Of a stretch of 17,710 nt of DNA, positions 10,436 to 17,710 are shown piece by piece; the stretch's first letter is position 1; each line of letters opens with the position of its first letter. The translations under genes and the position numbers were made by a program. The stretch lies in contig JADGIZ010000259.1 in NCBI GenBank assembly GCA_027604665.1, forward strand, positions 1-17,710, given 5' to 3'. This DNA comes from Polyrhizophydium stewartii. Lineage: Eukaryota; Chytridiomycota; Chytridiomycetes; Rhizophydiales. The notes beneath the pieces were generated by a model. That model saw only the letters and a program-made list of their open reading frames with translations, searched no databases and was not told the origin of the DNA.

Positions 10436-12941
10436 TCCAACCACCTTCGCGTGCTGGATCCATGGGCGATATGCAACAGGGTCAGACGGCGCGCCAGTCA
10501 ATGCAGTCGTCTTCGTCGCTCTCATCGGCGTCATCTCTTGGCGCGGCAGCTGCATCTCGCCGCCCGCCCCTGTCGCACCAGAGCAGCCTCGGCTCGCTCA
10601 ACTCGTTCGAGACTCCCGATGCTCGTCCGCTCTCGCGCAACGGCGCGTTTGGGTCCGGCCGCGCGTCGCCGTTGCGCCAGCAGTCGTATTCCGGCGACGA
10701 GCCGATGCCCTCGGTGGTGCACAAGGAATTCCGCCTCGACTTTGAGGGTGTGATGGATGCCCGGCCAGTCGCAAGTGCGTCAGACGGGACCGGAAAGGGC
10801 TCAACTGGCTCCGCGCTCCAGCAGCACACGTCGGTCGAGCGTCTCCTGCCCGAAGCCGAGCGCCTCGATTTGCTAATCGACGTCATGATCACGCATGTCA
10901 CGAGCCTCGATGTCAACCAAAGTATCGATGGCCTGAAGGAGCTGGAACGTCTGCTCACGGCCGCGCCAGAAGTTGCAGGGCTGCGCGTCAACGACATGAT
11001 CAGCGCGACAGCACTGCAGCTGCGAATAGCGTTTACATCGCTCGACTCGCAGGAAGGCAGCCTGCCTCGTCTTGTCAAGTCGATTGCAAACCTGCTGATC
11101 CAGATCTTCTCGAGCGACACGCTTTCCAAAATGGTCTCGGTCAACAACCTCGAGCAGTGCATGCAGGAGGTGCTCATGCGCCTCATTGACCCGGGCCTGC
11201 AGAACATGGATCCAACCAACACGCTTGGCCGGACGCTCAACATCCTTATGGTCCGCATCCTCGAGACGTGCGACAGCAACTTTACCTTTCGCGTGCTGCT
11301 GCACATCCTGCAGCGCTCGGCGGCGTCGTGCTCGCAGCTCTCGGGCGACTTGCTCGCGCTGCAGTGCAAGCACACGGAGCTTGTGATGAAATGCTTATGG
11401 AAAATCACCAAGATGCTGCCCAAGCGGCTCGAGGAGCGCTCCATCAACGTCGCCGACATTCTCCGCGATCTGCACGACTTTCTGCAGCTGTCGCCGCCAA
11501 GCTACTGGAAGAAGCGCGTTGCTGAAAAGATCATCCCACAGGCGGACATGCCCTTGCGCACCGTCAAAACGATCTTACACGAGCTCGTCAATGCATTGGG
11601 CACGGACGTCAACAAGTACGCGAGCGACATTCCGCAGGACAGCAGCGTGCGCACGTACCTCGACCAAATGCTTGGCGTCACTGAGAAGCGCTCGTCGCGC
11701 TCATCGCGCATGTCACGCGACATCGAGGCGCTGCGCCGCGACTCGCGCGAGAGCATCGGCGCGCCGTCGCTGGCGAGCTCGTCGACAGCGACCGCGCCGA
11801 CGGCGGCTGCGGGCTACGGCGCGCCGTCATCGTCGGGCCCCACGTCGCCGCGCGATTCGCACCGGTCATCGTTTTCATCGGCCACGTCGTCAACCCTCCA
11901 GCGCCAGCCGTCGGCCGCATCGATGGAGTCGGCGTCGACGCTGGCGACCTCGGCGCCGGCGCCTGCCGCAGCACAAGCGCAGACAGCGCCCGAGCAACGA
12001 TCGTCGTCTGGCCTGACGGTCGAGCAGAAGCGGCTCTACTACCGTCTCGAAGAGATCTTCAACATGATCTCGACCAAGGAGCAGACCAAAGAAGGCGTGT
12101 ATGCGCTCTACCAGTTCCAGCAGGAGCACAAGGAAACTGTCGCCGACATGATTGAGCGCCGCCTGAGCAAGACCAGCACCTACTTCCAGGGCTACATTCG
12201 GCGCGGCCTTGCATCGCATGCGGCGGCGGCGGCGCAGGAGGCGGCGCAGGCGGCCGCGATCGCTGCTTCGGCAAACGCAGCGGCAGCGACGTCGTCCGCA
12301 TCGTTGTCGTCCTCGTCGTTGCCAGGCGGTGCGGGCGTGCACGGCAATGGGCCGCTCGGCAGCGCATACGGCTTTGGATACGTTGGCGCCGACGGCTTCC
12401 AGCGGCCGCCGGGCATGGGATACCACGACGCACACGGTGGGTGGGCTGGCGTCCACTCGCGCTGTCCCCGGCGACGTTTTGTTGTGCTAATGCGAACGGC
12501 GACTCCCTTGCAGGAGTGCTTGGTGCAGAAACGGCGTCTGAAGGCAGCGCAGACTCGTTCAAGCAGACGCTCGCTCGGCTTCAGGTCATGTTTGGCAACT
12601 CGTCGTCGTCCAAGGACGCGGGAGACAGCGCCGCGCGCATGAGCCCGCCCGCACGGACCGGCCCGTCGTCAGGTATTCCGCCGCAGCACGCCGGTCCCTC
12701 TGCGCCCGTCGTCAGCCCGACCAAGCGCTCGAGCGCGATGCTGCCCGGCGCACCTTCGGGCGGATCTGCCTTGAGCGGTGCGTTCGGTGCTCCTGGCGCC
12801 CGAAGCAGCATGCCGCCTGGAAGCTTGGCGCAGACCGGCGCAGCGCAGTCGACCGCACCTTCCGAGCGGCAGCAGCCGTCGAAGGCGGTCGTCGACCTCA
12901 AAGAGCGGCTTGCGCGCATGAAGCAGGCGATGCAGCAGTGA
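4215..12941 (+). CDS. CKAP5: XMAP215/ch-TOG family microtubule polymerase (five TOG domains)
   Basis: Seventeen exons: 4215-4274, 4609-4802, 5062-5188, 5280-5450, 5521-5601, 5681-5780, 5858-5979, 6066-6179, 6271-6372, 6454-6543, 6605-6778, 6851-7321, 7400-7883, 7965-8174, 8252-8436, 8503-12436, 12514-12941. They sum to 7047 nt (2348 aa; 2318 if 7136-7225 is also an intron). TOG domains bind tubulin dimers and add them at microtubule plus ends. Each of TOG1-4 opens with the family tryptophan: SWKARQSAY (about residue 21), AKWQERRDAL (about 288), SNWKTRLAAI (about 655), NANWKERKAA (about 900). TOG5 spans about 1265-1518 (HKWTFDAPRRD; RFFDTNTSIL; NEASSF-like YEASSFLPYF). The region after TOG5 matches human ch-TOG block by block: HKEFRLDFEGV, KHTELVMKCLW, EIFNMISTKEQTKEG, and a final VVDLKERLARMKQ helix. 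Ser/Ala/Pro-rich, basic linkers sit between domains. Yeast relatives (Stu2, Alp14, Dis1) have only two TOGs and are under half this length. The start ATG gives MAEGEEDFSKL, similar to the animal N-terminus. Confidence 0.95.
4275..4608 (+). other. Long first intron of the XMAP215 gene
   Basis: A 334-nt phase-0 intron (donor GTGCCC after CACAAG, acceptor CCAACAG). It is several times longer than almost every other intron in the window. The flanking protein (RLVHK, then SWKARQSAY) joins exactly as in animal ch-TOG, so the boundaries are well supported. It is very C-rich on the plus strand. No hidden exon was recognised. Its position next to a 32-nt divergent promoter makes it a candidate site for regulatory sequence. 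Confidence 0.7.
6373..6453 (+). other. GC-AG intron in the TOG2 region of XMAP215
   Basis: The donor is GCAAGT (preceded by AATATT) and the acceptor CGCCAG, 81 nt, phase 0. Splicing here gives FAQYRNIVVGPLMEKLKEKK, which aligns without a gap to animal [20 protein letters not shown]. No GT donor in the available frame gives phase 0, and read-through ends at TAG (6409-6411). Confidence 0.8.
7136..7225 (+). other. Possible additional GC-AG intron in the TOG2-TOG3 linker
   Basis: CAG followed by GCAAGT at 7136 and an AAG acceptor at 7225 define a 90-nt segment with no in-frame stop. Translated, it gives a Cys/Tyr/His/Leu/Ile-containing stretch that looks out of place in an otherwise Ala/Ser/Pro/Lys linker, which favours an intron. 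Both retained and spliced forms keep the frame. An AAG acceptor is also needed at 8251, so the unusual acceptor is not disqualifying. Confidence 0.45.
10399..10434 (+). repeat. CAG trinucleotide tract (12 glutamines)
   Basis: Twelve in-frame glutamine codons, eleven CAG and one CAA (second position), lie just after TOG5 in XMAP215. They follow a proline run (PPPPPRPPS) and precede a Ser/Gln-rich linker. An interrupted CAG tract of this length may vary between strains. It sits in a disordered linker rather than in a folded domain. Confidence 0.95.
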
Positions 12942-12983
12942 GGTGCATGTCGCCAAAATATATGTTTCGATCCTTTCCTTCCA
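12942..12983 (+). promoter_or_regulatory. 42-nt spacer between XMAP215 stop and YEATS2-like start
   Basis: These 42 nt contain a local AT-rich element (aaaatatatgttt, about 12955-12967) followed by a pyrimidine stretch (cctttccttcc) directly before the ATG at 12984. The AT-rich element could serve 3' end formation of XMAP215, initiation of the next gene, or both. Transcript overlap between the two same-strand genes is likely. Confidence 0.45.
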
Positions 12984-15900
12984 ATGGGACGCCCGCCGAC
13001 GTTGCCCCGGCCCGGCACCGGCGGTAATGGGCGGCGCGGCGACAGGGGCGACGGCGATGGGGACGAAGGCGCGAGCTCGAGCGAAGGGAGGCTCGACAGC
13101 GCCGACAGCGACCTCGAGAGCAGCGGCGGCAGCCGCTCGAGTTCCAACAGCTCCGAGTCCGGGAGCGACGACAGAGACGACAACGGCGACAACGAGGATG
13201 GCGCACCGACAACGCCCTTGTCGACGGCACCGCATGCGCACACGAGCGTAACACCTGATATCAGCAACTTTCAGCATACGCAAACGTTCCAGCAACCGCT
13301 CCGCCCCACGCGCCCTCTGCCAGGGCAGGCGCGACCGACGGTCTCCCGCGAGCGCATCGCCCAGGTCATTGTCGCCGAGATCGACCGCGAGCTTCTCATG
13401 AAGCGCTACGAGCTGTCGGTGATTCGCAGCGAGATTCAGCGCTCGCAGGAGATACTGAGCCTGCTGAGCCTGCTCTTCGACGAGCAGGGCTATGCCGGCG
13501 TCTCGGCCCAGGCCGGCTCCGCGCTCACGCGCTTCACGCAGCGGTCGTCGGCGCTGGCCGCCGCCGCGAGTATCCGGCAGCTCGCAGACGATGCAAACGA
13601 CCCGTCGGCAGAGAGGGCGGAGACTGCCCAAGCCAAAGCAACGTTCGAGCGCCGTCCAGACGGCGTCATTGTTCGGTGAGCCGACAGAGCGCGAATGACG
13701 CCGTCTGGTTATTTGCCTGCTGATGGACCTCGCAACTGCAGTATGGAGTGCCCCGAGTGCATGCGCACCCAGTTCTGGGACACCCGCAGTCTGATCAGTC
13801 ACATGCGGCGAGTCCACGACATTATCGTACCGAATCGCTTCGAGGCCGTGCAACGCTTTGGCACACCAGTCGTGCGTGCTCGACTCGCCCCGCAGCGCGT
13901 TCATGGCATTGCCCGTGCTGCTGACAGCCCCGAATCTGCGCAGAGCGAGTCCGAGATCCCGCACGGTCATGTCATCCATGAGATGTCCAAAGAAGAATGG
14001 CCGCATAGAGACGCCCAAACTCAGATGGCTTACAAGCACTACACGGACCCATCCGTGGGCACAGAGGTCTGCAGCTCAAAGACCATCCAAACTCTTTAAC
14101 GAAGCTGGTACTGACTCAGTCAGCGCAGGCGCCGCAGATCAAGGTCTACGAGATGGACCTGGATCTCGACGATTTTTCTGCTCGGCCGGATGCTGTGCCT
14201 ATGAAAGTTGATCCCTACGACTCGATGAACTTGGACGCCGACCTTCCCGAAGACGAATCTGCAGACTCGGATGCAGAAATGGATGCTCCAGAGGGCACTG
14301 AACACTCAGAGAGCCACGGGCTCACTGCAACTGAGCGCACATTTGGTGCCCAAGAACCTTTACTTAGCGAGCTCCGGGACGACGAGGATATCATCATTGA
14401 TGACCAGGATCAAGGGCCGCCGACTGTTGCATCACTGCCTGGGTGAGTTTATCCGACCCATATACAACCCGCGCACATGAAACCGCATGTGATGGGGCTC
14501 TGACTTTCTGCGGTTGATCAGAACCATACGGCAAACCAGATTCCACGTCACGCGTGAGATACGGGTCGGCAACACGTCGCAGTACATTGGTGGTCGTACG
14601 GGCTTGCGGCTGGAAACTCGTGCACACTCACAGTGCTCTTGCTAACACCCGCTTCGGTGTGACCCAGAATCAAGCGAATCGGGGGATGAGCGGTATCTCT
14701 TTCGCTGGTGCGTCTACCTCAAGCCTGCAAACGAGGCAAGTCGCTGCCGTTGTGCAGCCGCGATGCCAAAATAGCAGTCCTGCTAAACCGTACTGTGTCC
14801 AGTCCAGACGATACGACATGCAGCGACTGTTCAAAAAAGTGCGCTTCTTCCTGCACCCAGACTACCGGCCCTACGATGTTGTCGACGTCGCCAAGCCTCC
14901 ATTCCAGATTGAGCGGCGCGGCTGGGGCGAGTGCCCAATCCGCCTCCAACTTCACTTTTGGGACCCAACGACCAAGCCCATCAATATCATCCACATTGTC
15001 AAGGTGCGCCGTTGTATCCTGCTCCGCCCGAGTCTTTATACTTACTGCCGTCAATGCAGCTCGACGAGTCCTGGTCTGGAGACCGGGTTGTATGCTCAGA
15101 ACGCCTGGTGGAGTTCGAAATCAGTCGCTTCACAAAGTTGGGCACCGATGATGCTGAGCAGCCCAGTTTGGGCCCTCCCGTGGATGCTGAGGTGACCCCA
15201 AGCACGGGACAAGATATCGCGGTGCCGCCGCAAGACTCGCAATCGCTAAAAGCAAATCACGAAGATGAGATGCGCGCCAACGAGCCGACAGGGGCGGTTG
15301 TCGATGCCGAGATGGCGGTGGCAAGCAAGAACAAGACTGCGTCTGGCCACAGCGAGGTGGCTCCCAAGGTCAAGAAGCTTGACATAGGAACGCACGAGCT
15401 CACTCCAGAGATAATACAGCTGCTCGAGGATGGCTGCCGCAAGTTTCCTGTTATTCGCAAAGGTTCGTTAATTGGCTCGTGTCGGTCGTTGTAGCGTTGA
15501 ATCTGACCCGCTGCCATTCAGAAACGCCCGAGACAGCGCTCTTGCCGTACACGACGGCCTCCAGCTTCAAGGATTTCATGGCGTGGAGCGCCGGCAAGCG
15601 CAAGGCGTGTGAGGTTGTTTACGCCGGCTGCCTATTATTGGGCATGTACTGTTGGCTGACTGGTACTGCCAGTTCCAAAGAGCGAAATGCGTTGCGGCAC
15701 ACCTCGCCCAAGCAGCTGGTCTCCAAGTCGCAACAACAATCGTATCGATCTGGTGCCGCAAGCTCGGCCTCACTCCCAGCGCGGCACGGATCGGAGCAAG
15801 GCATGCTGCCGTCGACGGCACGTCCGGATTCTGCAGGAATTGTGGTGTTTTCGGCTGCAGGATATGCGACTCGCCTCGCGGCTTGCACGCTACAACGGCA

Positions 15901-16422
15901 TCGCGGTTTGAGAATGCGACGCTCGCTGCGGTGGATGTTGGTGAGGATCCGCCGTGCGTCCAGCTCGATCGGCAGCGGTTGCTGAGCCAGCGATACCCAG
16001 ACGAGTTTGATATCGAGCAGGAGAGACCGAGCGGCATCCTTGGCAACACACGGCTCGCGTATTTGCCGAAAGCGCATGCTGTCGACCAGCCCTGGATCGA
16101 GGCTGTTCTCTCGCAGCTGCATGGCAACAAGTTTTCACCGGAGCATGGTGACGAAACTCGTGCTGCCGTTGCGCTGATTGCCGAGGTGCGTGCTCCCTGC
16201 CGGCGTCGCGCACTTCACGCTGCCTTGCTAATGATCCACCCGCAGGCGGTCCGAGCATTTGCGACCGACTTGCTGCGAGGGGCCTCCCGGTCGCACGAGC
16301 GCTCATTGCGAGGCAGGACGCACTCCAAGTCGCTGATTGTGCCCCCGCACGTCGTGCAGCACATTGTGGAATCCCCGCGGTTGGCGTTTCTCACCAACGC
16401 TGGGCTTGCTGCGGATACGTAA
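12984..16422 (+). CDS. YEATS2: YEATS2-like chromatin protein with C2H2 finger, YEATS domain, Cys4 cluster and histone fold
   Basis: Ten exons: 12984-13675, 13742-14066, 14129-14442, 14522-14589, 14668-14735, 14803-15003, 15060-15462, 15522-15613, 15673-16185, 16246-16422, giving 950 aa. Order: acidic Ser/Asp-rich N-terminus; helix at residues 121-167 (IAQVIVAEIDRELLMKRYEL) resembling the N-terminal helix of human YEATS2; C2H2 finger (CPEC...H-x4-H, bases 13749-13817); acidic region; YEATS domain about 450-585 (VTREIRVGN, KKVRFFLHPDY, RRGWGECPIRLQLHF). Next come a conserved block about 665-740 (AWSAGKRKACEFQRAK), a C-x2-C-x4-C-x2-C cluster (bases 15832-15867), and a C-terminal histone-fold-like helix set (residues about 862-945, ending FLTNAGL). 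YEATS domains bind acylated lysines on histone tails. Human YEATS2 belongs to the ATAC acetyltransferase complex and pairs through its histone fold with NC2-beta. A nuclear role in histone acetylation is therefore likely, though the complex in this organism is unknown. The start is the first in-frame ATG after XMAP215. Confidence 0.88.
14736..14802 (+). other. GC-AG intron inside the YEATS domain
   Basis: The donor GAG/GCAAGT and acceptor GTGTCCAG, 67 nt, phase 0, join VYLKPANE to SRRYDMQRLFKKV. Read-through hits TAG within 50 nt, and an alternative GT donor at 14740 (GTCGCT) would give the wrong phase. The joined sequence follows the length of the human YEATS2 loop. Confidence 0.78.
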
Positions 16423-16532
16423 GGTAATGAACTTTCTGGTGCTGTCGGTGTCCAGCAGTCGAGGCCTGCTGCCATGCGAGACACGAGCGTGCTCTTATCG
16501 TGAGCGTGAGCACTTTGATCTGGGAGGTGCGC
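16423..16532 (+). promoter_or_regulatory. Spacer after the YEATS2-like gene
   Basis: These 110 nt lie between the YEATS2-like TAA (16420-16422) and the next candidate ATG. The stop codon overlaps a donor-like GTAAGG (16419-16424), so an alternative 3' exon is conceivable, but I found no downstream exon in a compatible frame. No other feature seen. Confidence 0.3.
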
Positions 16533-16763
16533 ATGGGTTGGCTCGCCGATGGCCTGATCTCCGAGGCGGTCGACGACGACTTTGCGGTCGCCAAGGGAGT
16601 CGCCTACCGCTCGCTCGACAACCACGGGCTGCGGGACATGGAGCGCATGACCGAGTCGCGCTTGGCGGCACTCGGTTGGCTGGCCGGCACAAAGCAGTGG
16701 GAGTTTGAGCGCGGCGAGGTCAAGTTCATCAACCCGCTCGGCTCGCTGTGGTCGGCCGAGTAA
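16533..16763 (+). CDS. Small unrecognised protein or last exon (76 aa)
   Basis: ATG 16533 to TAA 16761-16763. The translation begins MGWLADGLISEAVDDDF and ends EVKFINPLGSLWSAE. It is well mixed in composition, with tryptophans, acidic and hydrophobic residues rather than the Arg/Ala/Pro noise of shadow frames here, and most codons end in G or C. The frame is open upstream to a GTGAGCGTGAGC stretch at 16500, so this could also be the final exon of a gene starting further left. I do not recognise the family. It is tandem to the YEATS2-like gene and convergent with the next small minus-strand ORF. Confidence 0.5.
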   Translation: MGWLADGLISEAVDDDFAVAKGVAYRSLDNHGLRDMERMTESRLAALGWLAGTKQWEFERGEVKFINPLGSLWSAE

Positions 16764-16849
16764 GGCGCCGATCGATGCATTGCGCAGACTGGCCCGAGAG
16801 CGTTCTTCACGTCGGCATCACTATGAAGCGCGCATCGACACGCCGGCTG

Positions 16850-17116
16850 TTATAAGAATGCTTGGTTCATTTGGACAGAAACGATGGCATCAGATGGGTT
16901 GGCGGCGGCAGTCGCATAAGCCTTCGACGTCCATTCGACCACCCCGACCAGGCAGTCGGCAGCGGTGGCCAGGCCATGAGAGATGGCGATGACGGCCCGG
17001 CTGGCGGTCATGGGCTTGCCGCCGACCACCATATGGGCCGCGGCGGCCACGAAGGCGTTTATGGGCAGAACATACGCTTTGGAGCGGCAGGCGGAGCAGG
17101 GGGTCTGCGTCACCAT
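16850..17116 (-). CDS. Small unrecognised minus-strand ORF (88 aa)
   Basis: ATG at 17116-17114 (minus), stop TAA ending at 16850. The product has an N-terminal CSAC pair, a helical Ala/Val-rich middle (INAFVAAAAHMVVGGK, ATAADCLVGVVEW) and ends MNQAFL. Its composition looks protein-like. However, a plus-strand frame in the same codon register (16983 onwards) is also open and plausible, and third-position GC cannot separate them. An earlier in-frame ATG exists at 17179 but would overlap the URI1 start. If real, it is divergent from URI1 with 35 nt between starts. Family not recognised. Confidence 0.4.
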   Translation of the reverse strand: MVTQTPCSACRSKAYVLPINAFVAAAAHMVVGGKPMTASRAVIAISHGLATAADCLVGVVEWTSKAYATAAANPSDAIVSVQMNQAFL

Positions 17117-17151
17117 CGCGGAGATGGGAGAAGCCCGCTTTGCCCTCAAAC
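17117..17151. promoter_or_regulatory. Putative short divergent promoter for URI1-like gene
   Basis: These 35 nt lie between the putative minus-strand start and the URI1-like ATG. The arrangement repeats the very short divergent spacing at 4183-4214. It depends on the minus-strand ORF being real and on the URI1 start at 17152 being correct. No core promoter motif recognised. Confidence 0.25.
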
Positions 17152-17710
17152 ATGTCGACGGCGGACGACCTGGCGACATTCACAAAGCGGCTGGACGAGG
17201 TGCATGCCGGACACCGAGATACGGCGGCGTGATGCGCAGCTTGTGTGCTTGGTGCTGAAGCGTGGTGCGCAGGCCCGCTCGCAGCTTGAGGAGCGCACAA
17301 AGGAGTGGACCTCTCGAAGGAAGGAGCTCGATGCTCTTGGCGACTTCCTGGCTGCGGTCGAGAAGCGCTTCCGTCTGCCTGTGATGGTGAGGACGAGCAT
17401 GCTGCCGCTGCCGCCTCTTGCGTGCCCACCGGCGCTGACGCTGCCCACAGGTGCCCATCGGCACGAGCAACATGGCCTTCATGCCCGGCGAGGTCCATCA
17501 CACGCACGAGGTCACGGTGTCCCTCGGCGCCAACTGGTTCGCCGAGACGAGCCTGGCCAACGCCCGGCGCATCCAGGCGGACCGGCGCAAGCGTGAGTGC
17601 CGGCCCTGCTCGTCAGCACCTGCCAGCGCACCAGCGCTGCTTCGCTGATCCGGCGCGGCGCAGACGTCGACGAGCAGATGGAGCGGAGCGAGGTGCTGCT
17701 CAAAGACCTC
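17152..17710 (+). CDS. URI1: URI1-type unconventional prefoldin (5' part, cut by window end)
   Basis: Exons 17152-17199, 17273-17386, 17451-17592 and 17664 to beyond the window end. Introns: 17200-17272 (GTGCAT...GCGCAG, phase 0), 17387-17450 (GTGAGG...CCACAG, phase 0), 17593-17663 (GTGAGT...GCGCAG, phase 1). The product is an alpha-type prefoldin: an N-terminal helix (RLDEARSQLEERTKEW) leads to a beta hairpin with the URI signature MVPIGTSNMAFMPGEV, HTHEVTVSLGANWFAE, then a second helix (RRIQADRRKHVDEQMERSE). Human URI has the matching blocks VPFGPFAFMPGKLVHTNEV and LLGDNWFAK. URI binds RNA polymerase subunit RPB5 and forms the R2TP/prefoldin-like complex; in mammals it is linked to TOR and S6K1 signalling. 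The start codon is the nearest ATG giving a phase-consistent join. An alternative donor at 17229 has the wrong phase. The C-terminal region, including any RPB5-binding part, is outside the window. Confidence 0.88.

Noticed and set aside
10482..11459. 325-codon minus-strand ORF antisense to XMAP215
   Set aside because: Lies wholly opposite the conserved post-TOG5 domain; Ser/Arg-rich and without a motif, so a GC-driven shadow.
8506..12642. Reading the 1378-codon ORF as a complete stand-alone gene
   Set aside because: It starts inside the TOG4 HEAT repeat and runs past the true donor at 12437; joining upstream and downstream exons restores a full ch-TOG protein.
12669..14039. Long minus-strand ORF (456 codons) spanning the XMAP215 end and the YEATS2-like start
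   Set aside because: Arg/Ala/Gly-rich translation with no recognisable domain; both plus-strand genes beneath it are supported by family matches. It is open because of high GC.
16419..16424. GTAAGG overlapping the YEATS2-like stop as a splice donor to a further exon
   Set aside because: No acceptor downstream gives a compatible frame with protein-like sequence, and the histone fold already ends with the typical FLTN-type segment.
1..17710. Bacterial operon, CRISPR array, tRNA/rRNA or insertion sequence
   Set aside because: All supported genes need introns and encode eukaryotic families. I saw no spaced repeats, transposase motifs or RNA-gene signatures on either strand by eye.

Overview
The window is eukaryotic, nuclear and GC-rich, with short spliceosomal introns. 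Every long gene only reads as a full protein once introns of about 56-131 nt (two longer, 259 and 334 nt) are removed. Their acceptors are nearly all CAG, often with a CTGAC, CTAAC or CTCAC branch-like motif upstream. I placed 33 introns by requiring frame continuity plus protein-family continuity; all coordinates are manual. A Dlt1-type membrane protein, which I know only from fungi, and a fungal-style S6 kinase point to a fungus. The animal-like five-TOG XMAP215 and a YEATS2-type protein suggest an early-diverging (chytrid-like) or otherwise gene-rich fungal lineage. That placement is inference.

Layout. 82-736 (+): 3' part of a Dlt1-like gene. 811-2978 (+): complete S6-kinase-like AGC kinase (two exons, about 678 aa). 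2979-3281: AT-richer convergent spacer. 3282-4182 (-): unrecognised helical protein with a basic, NLS-like tail (three exons, about 253 aa). 4215-12941 (+): complete XMAP215/ch-TOG microtubule polymerase (17 exons, about 2348 aa). 12984-16422 (+): complete YEATS2-like chromatin protein (10 exons, about 950 aa). 16533-16763 (+) and 16850-17116 (-): two small convergent unrecognised ORFs. 17152 to the window end (+): 5' part of a URI1-type prefoldin gene.

The genes are packed closely. Tandem neighbours are separated by 42-110 nt, and two divergent pairs have only about 32-35 nt between start codons. There is no operon logic. The genes serve microtubule growth (XMAP215), growth signalling (S6K), chromatin acetyl-reading (YEATS2-like), chaperone/TOR-linked assembly (URI1) and a membrane function (Dlt1).

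The most noteworthy points are: a metazoan-style five-TOG XMAP215 with its full C-terminal domain; a YEATS2-like protein that combines a C2H2 finger, a YEATS domain with an altered acyl-lysine pocket residue, a Cys4 cluster and a histone fold; GC-AG introns placed by homology inside conserved domains; a GTGCGY donor preference; and a long low-complexity insertion inside the kinase N-lobe.
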